Shown here: positions 12,870-25,556 of the stretch, in pieces
Layout: each line of letters begins with the position of its first letter
Position numbering within the stretch: position 1 is the stretch's first letter
Origin: Rotaria macrura
Lineage: Eukaryota; Rotifera; Eurotatoria; Philodinida; Philodinidae
Assembly: GCA_900239685.1 (NCBI GenBank)
Contig: OENT01000178.1
Coordinates: 1 to 64,000, forward strand
Length of the DNA stretch: 64,000 nucleotides
Direction: 5' to 3'
Translations under genes and position numbers: made by a program
Notes under the pieces: generated by a model
Databases searched by the model: none
Told to the model about the DNA's origin: nothing
Seen by the model: the letters and a program-made list of their open reading frames with translations, nothing else

Positions 12870-13821
12870 GAAGCCATACCACCATCCTACATCGGATGTA
12901 TGCTTCTCTTTTATTTAGTAACTTATCTTCAAATTATAAATTATCAGCATCTCTATTCATAGTGAGAACATAGTAATGTAATTAAAATCTAAAATAAAAA
13001 TAAGTCATATTAATTATTAGTACTTAATCATCTTTTCTTCTTTTAAATCAACATCTCAGTAATTCTCTTAAGTGCATATATTCATAGATAAAAGCTATTA
13101 TATCATTTCTTTTTTAGGAGGTTATATTGCACTCGACATAGAAAAAATTTTAAACTACACGAAAGGAACGATTACAATAAGCGTCTAGTCTTTTTTTGCT
13201 AAAAGATGAAAATATATGTCTAAATTATTAACATATGTAATCAAGGTTTATTTCTTTTAAGAATATGGTTACAAGATAAATAAATGCTTATTGTACTTGA
13301 TATCCATTCCAAATATGTGTCCTTGTATGCTAAATCATTTACAAAACTCTTAGTTTTCATTCGTTTATTTTGATAACATCATATAGGATCGGTGTTGTAT
13401 GTTATCGTCAAATCGACACATATGCTCTCACTCTAATCTATTTTCACACATCACATCCTAGAGACTATCAATTTACTGAGTCGCTATGGCTATGGGACTA
13501 TGGATCTACTTCGGACTATGCACACGTATCATGAAGAAAAACGTGGATTTCTATTCGATGCCGTTGAATATTTTACATACTGAATAAATGACTATAATTA
13601 ATTCGGGTTTTCACTTGTTTAATGAGAGACCGCAAGAATAATCCTAGTAAACGATCTCTTTTTTCTTTCTTTCTTTTCAGTATATTCCCCCTATTAATCA
13701 AATAAACAAATAAATACAACAGACATCGATTGGCTTACATACATGCACGCAAAGAATTACTTTCATAAAGACTAAGTGCTTTCATTTGACATTGCACGCG
13801 TGAACAGCAATAATAATTGAC

Positions 13822-13822
<1 letters not shown>

Positions 13823-13852
<30 letters not shown>
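13823..13852 (+). repeat. GAT trinucleotide microsatellite
   Basis: About ten consecutive GAT/TGA units. This run produces the poly-Met start of a spurious reading frame. Confidence 0.9.
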
Positions 13853-15266
13853 AATAGTACGATTGCTATCTGTCCATTTTCTGTCATTTTACATTAGAAA
13901 TTCAAATTTGAAGAAGATCGATGTCATTTGTTTCCCTATCGATGCAGATATATATGTCATTACAGAAAAAAGAAACCTATGTTTATATTCAATCCCAACT
14001 GCGAACTTGTTTTCTTTTTTCGGGATTATTCCTTCTAATGATACTTATATGTAAAGTGATCATTGATGACTTCTCTGTTATCTAAGTGAATGACATAGAA
14101 AATTACAATGAATGACTTACATATTTCAATTAATATTTTTTTCTGAGATTATTAATGATTAAAAATTTCAAAAGAATATTTATGAATACATACAAATTTC
14201 TCATGGTTCTCTCTTTTCTTGTTTAAATATTTGTCATGATTATTTATGGTCATTATTGAATATACTGTCGTAGCGGTTAGAATAAGAAGAATAGTATTGA
14301 GAAATAGAAGAGCAGATCTTGTCGAGCTATGCATACAGACGATTGTTGCTAAGACATAGTAAAAAAAAGAAAACTGACATAAAGAGAGGAAAAAACGAAA
14401 GATAGAGAAAATTTATTCCTTTTTTTTTCTGTTTTTCATCCCCGGAAGAACGACGAGAGTAGTTGTAATAGAACATAGAATGGAATGAAAAATGAATGCG
14501 TCGATTCTGCAAAAAAAGAAGAAATGGGAGAAGAAAAACAGAAGAAGAACTGTTCTCATCATTCAAATATCTCTACATACAAGGATACATTTATTGATAA
14601 TTTATATTGTATATAGAGTATGATATGTATTTCCGTTTTTAAAATTAAACGGAGAAAACAATGAAAGTAAAATTAAAAATCTATTCGACAATGATAATAA
14701 TTAAGAAAAGAAAAACAATGTAAAACCAAGAAAACAAAAAGAAAAAGTTAATCATGCTAACTAATGATCTCTTATTAAAGAAAAGTACACACCAGACACA
14801 AACTAGTTTCACTACAACGACTAATTCAAAGAAGACGAAGAAGAAGAAGAAGAAGAACAAAAAAGAAGTAAACATGTATACAAAGTTCAATTAGAAGCAA
14901 CTTTTGTTCTTATTGAAACACCGGAGTAGAAGAAGAAGAAGAACACAACGGAAGGATGACACTTGATGTAAAGTTGAATTCGACAGATTGAAAGAGACAT
15001 AATTCGAAGAAGATAAAATGCAAAACAACTACTGAATATATACAACCAATGGCTGACATCATCAGTCAAGAACAAAAGACATTTTCTATACACTAATGAT
15101 TAATTTTAGGAACACCCGCAGAAAGCAAGATACGAAGATCATTAATTACGGAAAAGAATTCTTGTCTTTTCTTTTTTATAAGAAGTCTTTTCAAAGAAAT
15201 CTGTTTAATCATTTAGTAATGTATGATGTAGAATTTCTTTTTTTCCCAACATTTGTCTACTGACTT

Positions 15267-15290
15267 GTATATATATATATATATATATAT
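15267..15290 (+). repeat. AT dinucleotide microsatellite
   Basis: Uninterrupted alternating T and A over about 24 bases. Confidence 0.9.
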
Positions 15291-16414
15291 CAATGAATAG
15301 TTTGATGAGAATACAAGATGTCTTAGCGTATGTGCCATTTCTAAATACGCTATCATCAACAATAGTACATGACATTGATTTATCAAGCGACCTTTTTTCT
15401 TTTCTACTACTATATAATTCATCGAACAAACACTGACATAACGATTAGTTCACTGATACCGGCAAAGATTGATCAAAACGATTTTGTCGACTATTACAAC
15501 TCGACTGTGTTGCTGTCAACCAGCTATTCTATAGTGAGCAAATTCATATAATAAATAATAAAAGAAGAAGAAGAAAAAACGGAAAGAAGGCACTAAGTAA
15601 GATGATGACAACGACTTTGTGTGCGTGTTCCTTCTTACTATGACGATGATTATGATGGTTGTGATATCGCTAAGACATATAAAAGAATATGTAAATTCAA
15701 GAGGACATCTAAAGAATACAATGTCCGCTGCCGCTGGCTAGTTGTTCGCCTGACTATCTTGAATCGAATACATTTTATCAATGAGTTCTTTCTGCATCTT
15801 TTTACTTCATTCTTGTTAACACGCTAATCGAGAGGCGGTCGTCATACACTAGATTGCAATTCGAGAGGTTCATTTTGTTTTCTTTTTTTTTTGGATGCGA
15901 AAGAAAGTCAAAAAAAAAAGAGCGAGCCGGGTGAACGACGATAGCGAAAGGAAAGAGCACGTCAAATAATCAATTTGGAGTTCGACTTTGGCATACTGCC
16001 GTCGTCAGCATCACCACGTTCATGGTGAAAAAATAAGAAAGAAAAGGCGATACAAGAAAAAAAGTCTGATCTTCTCTCATGACAAATTAGTGAATGTGTG
16101 ATGTTGTATACTCAAGCAATAACTATTTTGGTACGCAGTAAATTTGTTCTCTCGAGTATACATGTTTTGTTTTGTTATGTATAGTTTATAGTTTTAGATA
16201 AATGCGCGTCGATTTTGATTTCCCATGTGAAATTAAAAAAAAGAAGAAGAAAGAAAAAAGGTTAACGATACATCGAAGAATTAAATAATTCTATTCACTA
16301 GCAAAACTAATTATCGATTTATATTTGTCCTTGGAAGACATTTTATTATAATTGAAAATATTTTACACGTACAGATGATTATATGAACAAATATAATATT
16401 GTTTCAATGAATAA

Positions 16415-17118
<704 letters not shown>

Positions 17119-17334
17119 AGTGGAAATAATTATTTTTTATATGTGTGAGTTTGAATTCGATAAATTCATTCTTCGCCGTAAAATTTGTTTAATCCAATCA
17201 AAAATTAAGCACGATATATACGTATGTATAGCTAGCGCTCTCTGACTTGCGCTTATAAATAAAGAGAGAGGTCCGAAGGAAGAAAAAAAAATTGTGACGG
17301 CTATTATCAATGGTGAATTTCATTTCAACTCATC
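17119..17334. promoter_or_regulatory. Shared divergent promoter region of TMEM50 and TSR2
   Basis: 216 bp lie between two start codons on opposite strands, so both promoters must lie here or overlap. The sequence is AT-rich, with a short GC-richer block around 17230-17255. No specific factor site is claimed. Confidence 0.6.
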
Positions 17335-17889
17335 ATGTCGTTATTGTTGACAATTGTTCCTATTGTTCGAACAGTATTTTCACGATGGACAGCTTTACAA
17401 TTAGCTGTAACACATTCGATGGGTGGTCCTAATACTAATGATAAATATGATGCATTTATTCAAGCATTTGCTGAATATCTTACACGAAATATTCGATCAT
17501 CGTCAACATCCATAGTTGGTACTGAAACTGATATTCAAGAATATCTTGATGAAATACTTGATGAAGAATTTAATGCAATTTTGGATGATGGTTCAAGTTA
17601 TGAATTAGCACAAGTATTTGTTCGTTATATCGATTTAATTCTTCAAGGAAAATTAAATGATGTTCAACAAGAATTAGATAAACAACATTCAATGGCTCCA
17701 TCAACACAAATGTCTATTCGAAATACGACTAATGATAATGATTCATCATCAAGTGAAAGCGACGATGATATGATCGAAGAAGAAGAAGAAGAAATAGGAG
17801 AAGTCGAAAAACCGAAGGCTCAATCAATGGATGTTGATGAAGATGGATGGACAACTGTTCATCGACGAAACGGAGGGAAGAATAAGTAA
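17335..17889 (+). CDS. TSR2: Pre-rRNA-processing protein TSR2 homologue
   Basis: TSR2 is the escortin of ribosomal protein eS26 and is needed for late 20S/18S rRNA maturation. The gene is one uninterrupted 184-codon frame. Its N-terminal alpha-helical domain contains the family stretch FSRWTALQLAVTHSMGG followed by an alternating acidic/hydrophobic helix ending ILQGKLNDV. A long acidic Ser/Asp/Glu linker follows (residues ~135-165). The C-terminus has the typical DEDGWTTVHRR motif. Its length matches animal TSR2. The next gene starts only 88 bp after its stop on the same strand, and a possible AATAAA signal lies at 17949-17954. Confidence 0.95.
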   Translation: MSLLLTIVPIVRTVFSRWTALQLAVTHSMGGPNTNDKYDAFIQAFAEYLTRNIRSSSTSIVGTETDIQEYLDEILDEEFNAILDDGSSYELAQVFVRYIDLILQGKLNDVQQELDKQHSMAPSTQMSIRNTTNDNDSSSSESDDDMIEEEEEEIGEVEKPKAQSMDVDEDGWTTVHRRNGGKNK

Positions 17890-17977
17890 TCGAAAGCAAC
17901 TGATGAAATTTGTTATCCGTTAAAGTTTTGTTTTGTTTTTATGATGACAATAAAATAGATGATAAATCTATTTCTAG

Positions 17978-20010
17978 ATGAGTATATTTCGTTTTGGAAC
18001 GGCTGAATATTCGGCGAATTTTTTTGTTGGATCAATATTTATGTTTTTGAGTACATGCTGTTGTCTATCAGCGTTCGCATCACCTTATTGGACCAAGCGT
18101 TATGAAGATACACCGAAAGATTTTCAAAATATTGGCTTGTGGGAAATATGTTTGTATAAATATCGTCATTATAAAGATGATTTCCAGATACCTTATACTG
18201 GTTGTTTTTGGTTTTGGAGAAGTGAAATGTATCGTTTTCGTGATTGGATTATTCCATGTAACACTTTTTTTCTCAAATCCAAAGAGAATATTGAGTTTCT
18301 ATTTATTTTTTTTTGCTTCTTTTCTTTAGCTTGGTTTCAATGGGTACAAGCATTTGCCACTCTAGGATTCATATTTACTATCATCACTATTTCAAGTTTA
18401 GTCGTTGCAGTTTTTTCCTCATTTCGTTGGCAATGGAGATGGCAATTAGGTTGGTGTCTTTTGTCTTTAGCTATTGGTAAGTATATTATCAATGAATCTT
18501 GGATGATTCCAAATGAGATATTTATTTTTAAGCTATAGTATTTTAAAGACGCTAAACAAATTGAATTTCTATTTTTAGTTATTTTTGAACTGATTGCTAT
18601 CTGTGTCTATTTTATCTATGGTCAAGATCGTTTATGGATGCCAAGACCGGAATTTAACTATGTATCTTATAGTTTTTGGCTAGAATGCTTGGCCATTATC
18701 TTCGCTTTATGTTCTTGTAAGGTTTTATTTCAAATAATTGCCCGAGAAAAGTTTCTGATATTAAATATATTTTTAAATCTGGATTATCTAGATTCCACTA
18801 TTCTATGAATGATTTATAGAGAGTTCGAGATTGAACACTACTATTACGAAGATTATTTTACTAATTTTCATGTATGACAACAACGTTGACAGATAGTTTG
18901 TAACTTGAAAAATTTCATGTGAACGTTATTCATAATCGTGAGATGTAACTATTGGGGATCAGAACGTGCTGTTCACATTGATTATATAAAACAAATGATT
19001 TGATAATTGCATATCAGACTAGAGAAAAATGAAAAGACTTGAGACATTTTCACAAAAGGTTAGCACTTTCAATGCAAATTTTACAATAAAATAAATGGGA
19101 AAACTTCGGACTTATGTCCGAGAGTTATGTGTACTTCAAAAAGTGAATGAGACAAATCAGTCATTCTAGAATGTGTGCACGGATGAAGTATCTTGGTTAA
19201 CCTTTTTGGGAAACTCCAAAACTACTGATCATCTCAGACATATCTAGGCAATTTTGTTTCTAGATGCAGTTTTTGTGCATTTGAGACCTTTTTGCAGCCA
19301 ATTTTTTGTTAGAAAGCTGCGATTTGGTTCAAAACTAATATCAGATTCGGAATCAGCGTTAAAAACTGAGTCACTTTACATAAGTCGTGGATAATTCTGA
19401 GAAAAGTTTTTTTTGAAAAAATCCCTGTACCCCACCTCAGGGATTGTTTGGTGAAAAATGACAATTTTTTCGATAACTCAGCCATTTCTTGCCGGATCCT
19501 TCTCATCTTCGAACTCGACCGAGATATTCATCAGACAATTCTGTGCACGAAATTTCAGCTCAATCGAATGTATTTGTAAAGAGTTATCGTGTTAACGGCC
19601 GGCCGGACACTGACCGATTCTAGAGTGTACTCACTTTTTGAGTACATAAAAATCAGATTTTTTTTTCACCTCATAATTGTTTTTATACTTATCATGACTA
19701 TGCATGACTAAGATCAAAGTCAATTTTAAAACAAGAACATTTTTCAAGATAGTCATGTTCATTGAATTCATTTCGTTTCTACTTAGAAGGAATTTTTTTG
19801 GATTGAACAATTTTCTTTCTGAAAGTAAAACTTAATTTTCTAATTAATTTAGTTGCACTATTTGCCGGTGAAATTCAATTTCTCCGTGAACACACTGAAG
19901 ATTACATAGAACAAATATATGATCATAAACAATCTCCTTTTTCGTTATCGCATGGTTCTCATCTTCAATTAACTGAAGGACAAACTCGTTCATCACCATT
20001 ACATCTATAA
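17978..20010 (+). CDS. Claudin/PMP22-like four-transmembrane protein
   Basis: Probable junction or tetraspan membrane protein of the claudin/PMP22/EMP superfamily. Exons 17978-18257, 18330-18476, 18579-18716 and 19853-20010 join in phase to 240 residues. Helix 1 spans residues ~14-36. The first extracellular loop has the superfamily signature W38, then GLW at 53-55, Cys58 and Cys76. Three further helices are separated by short loops. The C-terminal tail is polar with no clear PDZ-binding end. A splice-acceptor sequence (TTTCTAG) touches the start ATG and the previous gene ends 88 bp upstream, so this may be a trans-spliced downstream gene. Intron 3 (1136 bp) carries a copy of the interspersed repeat. 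The exact subfamily (claudin, TMEM47-like, GSG1-like) cannot be settled by eye. Confidence 0.75.
19092..19646 (-). mobile_element. Interspersed repeat, copy A (full length, ~555 bp)
   Basis: Reverse complement of the sequence at 41659-42221, matching over its whole length. It lies in intron 3 of the claudin-like gene in opposite orientation to that gene. One end carries a hairpin GTACTC...GAGTAC; the other carries CGGACTTATGTCCG, also self-complementary. There is no coding capacity, so it is probably a non-autonomous element. Confidence 0.8.
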
Positions 20011-22205
20011 ATATTGTCAATATTACAATCAATTAAATGAATGAATTCATTCTATACTTAGATTTAAATCTAATGTTTGTTATTTGTAATGTTACTTTTT
20101 GTAGTACAATTTTTTATTTATAAGTTTCAATGAATCTTCATATTTTTCTTTTTGTATATTATTCTAGTTGTATTTCTTTGTTGTTTACTGTATATTGATT
20201 CGATGATGGCTTGATGTTAGATAGATATAGACTTAAATATACGACATAGATCAGATAAAGACGAAACAAACACATATTTACTATAGTTGAATAGTAATCA
20301 TTTATTTAGATTGAAAGTAATGAAAACCCTATTAAAGTATCTTAATTTGGTAGTAGAAGACGAAGAATTTTATTTCATTGTTGATGAAGATTATAATCTG
20401 ATTGATAGAGAATACATATTGACTATCAATTGTTTAATTATTGATATAAATCGAAGTTCTAGATAATTTTTATGAAAAGAATATTGAACTGAATACTCTT
20501 GAATTCATTCCATAGTTGTCACCATGTATAATTTCAGAAATCTGTCGTATCTATTCACATATGAGTTTAAGTAACTCTGAGAGATTAATCTTATAGTTTT
20601 GCTCTTTCATAAATATAATTAAAATTTCCATCAGATTACTAAAAGAACATGAATTTGTTCGTCTAATATACAGAATGGAATAGTTTCAAAAGATGTTTCA
20701 ATCTTATTATTAATGATGAATTTGTATACAAGTATTAATCTATTTAAAACAGTACATCACTATCAAAAATTGATACCATACGGAGTTTCAACATATCAAT
20801 ATGATTGTAAGAAAATTCCGTACTAATCACAGTTTCATTTCATTGATCTAATTGTTCGATACATCACTTATTCTACTAGAATTCTAAATAAAATACAAAA
20901 TGCAACAAAGATAAGATCAACAAAAGATATTTATAATATAGTTAAACAAGATATAATCTACATGATATATGATGGCATGTTATTCGTTTACACGACTGTT
21001 CAATCTGTTACATACTATATTAAAGAATAAGTTGTTCGTGCAATGACTGACAGAATAATAATTATGTGTAATACAATCTAGCTATTTTGAACATTCTTTA
21101 TTCTGTTATATTCTCATTTGATCTTTTTGACGGATGAAATAAGAAAGTAGATCTTGCATAAGAATGAAACAGTATTCATCGTGCTGTCAGTACTGCCAGA
21201 GTTGAACAAACTGAGTCCTTGTTCGTGTTTCATAATTTCAATATTCTGATTAGATCATGTTTCACAAATATTTTTCTGTGCTATTCACAAGTATTCTTCT
21301 TGGTTTTGTTAATGAGACCGCAGTTATGGTTCATCTTTCAATTATATACTGACTGTCAAGAATAAATGAAATCTATCGATATAACTCAATTTATGGCGTA
21401 TTCATAAAAGAACTACTCTCATGGTTTCGGAAACATAAAATTATTGAAAAGAAAATGAACACTTTTGTTTTTGACTTTTCTCTGGTTTCTAAAAGCATAA
21501 TTTCAGCGAGATACATACTAACTACAATATGTTGAATAAAATAATTAGATTTACTCGATTCAAACTACAAAGATATGAACTGTAAACTTTGATTTTATTC
21601 TTAGGTTTGATCAGTACAATCGAGAATAATGTTTTACTTCCATTCCATGAAAATACAACAACAAAAAAATGGAAGATTTCAGTTTCGATATGATATTTTT
21701 TATCAATCGGAATCAGTAAACTTTGTTTTTAAATTGATTCACATGGATATAATTGATAAATTTTTCAATATAAATTAAAATGAAGTTTCATCTTTAGTTA
21801 CTCATCATCATCATCATGATGATGTAGAAAAACGTAATGCTTCGAAAATATTTCATCAAAAGATTGTTAAAAAATCCGATTATAAAATTTATATCTAGTT
21901 CCGATCAACAATAAATAGATTAGATTATCAGAATCAATCACTATTGACATTATGGATTTGTTTGAAAACGTTTTTTCTCGTCTCTTATACTTATCAAAAG
22001 TCTTGAATTTATACGAGTTATAATCTATAGATAGACTTATTTTTTTATGAATTCAATATTTGAATGAGTAAGATTTCATAATGGTCACAAGTTTCATTGT
22101 TTTTCAATGTAATAGTTACATTTCAAACAATTGAGAATTACCGACTGGACAAAACTACACTTTTATATCATCAATACTAATATTAAACTTGTTGAATAAA
22201 ACAAA
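20011..22205. other. Intergenic stretch with a doubtful isolated exon
   Basis: Mostly AT-rich with no gene. At 21799-21898 (+), a pyrimidine tract ending CTTTAG is followed by an open stretch reading THHHHHDDVEKRN and on to a stop. It looks like a last exon, but no partner exons were found that splice in phase. A 48-codon frame begins at 20321 (+) without recognisable similarity. Confidence 0.4.
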
Positions 22206-23770
22206 ATGGTCATAAGTGAGATACTATCCATGATATCCCTACATGCGTACACTTTTTCTGCTATCATCGGTATTATTTTATTCATTACATTGATATGTAT
22301 TCTTACCTGTGCTCATTGGTTGCGTAATAAAAGGAAAAGACAAGCTGGTATTATTGATAGCCATTTATTGCCTACAACTAAATATACAGTACCTACACAG
22401 CCAATCTCTGTATTAGTTCGAGATGACATTCAAAGAAAACCAACTGGTGATGTACCTAATTATAAAACGTTTGATTTGACGAAACGAAGCCGTTCAAAGT
22501 CATTTTCTGATTCAGCCGATGCTAGTGAAAGGAGGGATCGTAGTGGTACGTGGTCATCAGGAAATCGTAGAATCAAACTGTTTCATCCATCTTCATCGAA
22601 ATCTTTCACGTCTCTTGGGGGTCTTGTAGTACGACCAAAGCTAACTGAAACATCAGATTCAGATAATATAGAAGATGAACCATTAACTAAAGGAATCTCT
22701 ACATATGAAGTATCTCGTACAGGTTTATTTCATATTGAATTAATCTATAAATTATGTTATTTGATCAATGAAAATCAACTTCTATTTCAAATCGTACGAT
22801 TAAAACCAATTCAAACATTAATTGAAGAATGTTTTACATCGTTGATATGTCAAATATGTTTATTTGCAAATAATAGAAAATATAAATGTAAGAAATCGTC
22901 GTCAAAAAGAGATCCAATTAATGAATTATTTAAATTTCATTTGGATGAAAATAATCTTGAAAAAGTCTATCTAAAATCAATAATAATCGGAGTTCATAAA
23001 CATGGTAAATGTTTTGAATTAGGTCAAACTGTTCTTGTTATTCATCAACATAGTCCTTTAATGGTTATATCTGAGAATCATAATTATGATGAACACTTAT
23101 TAGCTTCTACAGAATATAAGAAATCGATTCAAATCTATGAAGATCGTATTGATATGATTATTCATCATCAAGTAAGATGCTAATGAATACTTATCATGCC
23201 GAAAAATTTCATATTCTCCTTGTTTTTCGAAGCCTAAACTTGAAAATGAAGCTCGTGCATTGATCTGTTTAGTTTACGAAGATGATCGTTCTGTTCTTCA
23301 TGTTGGTATAATTAGGATATATGACATTCGATGTATTCTAAAACAATTGAAAACTCATATTCATAATTCAGGTATTTATTTATCTTTTTCGTTTTATTGA
23401 ACGAAAACATACAAAACTAATATTGTCAATAGATCAAATAAAAATTGAAATTTGTATGATTGTTGACGGAAAATTAACAGAAAAAAGAAAATCAAAATTA
23501 ATTCCAATAGAGAAAGGCAATTATACATTCAATGCATTATTCCAATCTGATTCCGTTTCATTGTATAAAACAGTGTTACGTATAACAATACTCTATCGAC
23601 GACGTTTATCGACTGCCCACAGTAAACCAATATCGATGATTGAATTTGGTTCGACACAAATTAACACTCTACAAAGTTTTCAACATTGGATAACTACTTT
23701 ATCAACACCGAATCAAGCCCATGTCAATTGGCATGTGCTTGAATTAATAAACACAACTAAGAAAAAATAG
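22206..23770 (+). CDS. Divergent synaptotagmin-like protein (one transmembrane helix, tandem C2 domains)
   Basis: Probable membrane-trafficking protein. Exons 22206-23171, 23233-23371 and 23433-23770 join in phase to 480 residues. A helix at residues ~14-36 is followed by basic residues (RNKRKR). A Ser-rich linker follows, including RSRSKSFSDS. A first C2-like domain starts at GLFHIELIYKL (~172). A second starts near EARALICLVYEDD (~328) and continues IKIEICMIVDGKLTEKRKSK. The ending HW-x10-AHVNWHVL matches the C-terminal HW...WH-x-L motif of synaptotagmin C2B domains. Conserved Ca2+-binding aspartates are not evident in either domain, so Ca2+ sensing is unlikely, as in Syt14/16-type proteins. 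Family assignment is by pattern and is moderately secure. Confidence 0.7.
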
Positions 23771-24850
23771 TTCGTACTTTAAGAATATAAATAAAAGAAA
23801 TTGCTAGTATCTTATACGTAGAATGAATGTGTTCATTCAATGTGAAATATTTCAATTATTAGAACAATATGATTTAGTATTAGATAAATCTTAGGATAGT
23901 CAAATAGATTCTTAAACAAGCTGAATTATCCGTTTATTAGATAATGATATAGATCTTTTTGCTTGATACCTAGAAATTTTCTCATATTAATATTATGTAT
24001 TTGGTCTTTTCTCTTCTCTGATTCTCAATTACGTGTTCAAGATGGTGGAATGCATGTAATAGCAAACGTTGTCGCGTGAGTACTTGAAAGAAACTCTCGT
24101 TCATCTGATTGGATCATGATGAAATTGCGTCTTATTTGTAAATTCTAATTATTATATATTTGATTTATTAATTTTTTCTAAGATTATTATTTGGTTTCCT
24201 ATTTTATCGTTCATTGTATTACACTAATGGTTCTTCTATTTCAATTTTGTAAAGAAAGAAATTTGTGAACATTAATGCTCTTTTAGAGAATTGAGAGGTT
24301 ATAAAGTAATAAATGCAAAAAAAAGAGAAAATATCAAGGAAACGTGCTCTTGTTTTGAGTTTATTGTTGCATTCTGTTCAACGATTGAGAATTTCTACTC
24401 TTGTAGTTAAATTCTTAATGACGTATGAGAAAGTTTGATGTAAAAATTGCCAACTAAAGAATTCAATATTTCTGAATGTATTATTCTAAATAGTTGGCCG
24501 ACAAGTGTCTATATACCTTGGCGGGATTGAGTCTGACAGTGATTTTCTTTAAAAATTTACGACAGAAAATTCATAAATAAATTGTATTGTTCGTTGCTAG
24601 AATCCATTTGTAAGCAGTATTCGACGATGTCAATTTCAACTGTAAAAAAATGAGGTGGTATGACTTACAGAAAGCGAAATAAAAAAACACTAAAGAATAT
24701 TTGAGCACCAAGACCGATTTGTTTCGAGTAATGTCACGCATATATCAAGGAAGCTTCGATTCGAAAAATTTCATGGATTGAACTTTCATACGTATGTATA
24801 GTAAAATTGACTTTGGATCGTTACTCAGTTCGGCGTACTTGCTTCGATAG

Positions 24851-25220
24851 TTTGTGCACCGAATTGTCTCATCAATATCTCGATCGAGTTCGAAGATGAG
24901 AAGGATCCGTCAAGAAATGGCTGAGTTATCGAAAAAATTGTCATGATCGACCAAACAATCACTGAGGGTGGGGGGGGGTACAGGGATTTTTTCTCTAAAT
25001 TATCAACAACGTATATAAATCGACTCAGTTTTTAACGCTGATTCCGAATCTGATATTAGTTTTGAACCAAATCGTAGCTTTCTACAAAGACATCGCGTGA
25101 TCCCAAAAAGCTTTACCAGGATACTTCTTCCGTGCACACATTCTAGAATAGCTGATTTGTCTCATTCACTTTTTGAAGTATACATAACTCGTGGACTTAA
25201 GTTCGAGGTTTTCACATTTA
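24851..25220 (+). mobile_element. Interspersed repeat, copy B (5'-truncated)
   Basis: Matches 41759-42221 with many substitutions and an internal deletion. Shared blocks include AGTTCGAAGATGAGAAGGAT and ACGCTGATTCCGAATCTGAT. The first ~100 bp of the element are missing or unrecognisable. It is intergenic. Confidence 0.75.
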
Positions 25221-25429
25221 TTTCAACTCAAAATCACTATAGTTAGAAGCATACAACATCTTCTTATGAGATTGATGACTTGCTATTCTATTTCTCCGTA
25301 GTAAAGTTAGTCATCTTTATGAAAACGAGTAAGTTTTTCAAATAACTTTTATTTATTTATTACCTATAATTCATTGCTTTTCTGTCTTATTGCATTTTTA
25401 TTTAAAAAATGTCTATTATCAAATCCGGT

Positions 25430-25556
25430 AAAATCAAGCATCCACGTCTGCTGGGTGACTTTTGGTTACCTACGGGGAATGAAGCGGCAGATAGGGGAGT
25501 GGTTCTGCTTGCATATATTCACACCCACACGCCATCACAATATCAAATCGATTGAA
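25430..25556 (+). pseudogene. Remnant of a non-LTR retrotransposon RNase H domain
   Basis: Two overlapping frames give pieces of the RNase H tail typical of LINE polyproteins: SSIHVCWV in one frame, then after a shift PTGNEAADRG. This resembles WVPSH-x-GI-x-GNE-x-AD. It is frame-broken and short, with no reverse transcriptase visible nearby. It is locally richer in G+C than its surroundings. Confidence 0.5.

Larger units (their letters stand above)
11728..16414. other. Gene-poor 4.7 kb stretch
   Basis: No exon could be supported on either strand. Candidate frames at 12367-12657, 13824-14054, 14152-15093 and 15205-15827 are built on simple repeats or AT-rich low complexity. It contains a 6 bp-stem hairpin at 12850-12869, a GAT triplet run at about 13823-13852 and GAA-rich runs at about 14833-14858, 14928-14943 and 15563-15579. 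An AT dinucleotide run lies at about 15267-15290. Purine-rich sequence continues to about 16260. Confidence 0.5.

Noticed and set aside
12864-12885. GCCATACCACC similar to the start of 5S rRNA
   Set aside because: The similarity stops after about 11 bases; the internal control regions of 5S are absent.
14152-15429. Several minus-strand open frames rich in Phe, Leu and Val
   Set aside because: They derive from A- and GAA-rich plus-strand sequence and show no domain, splice or homology support.
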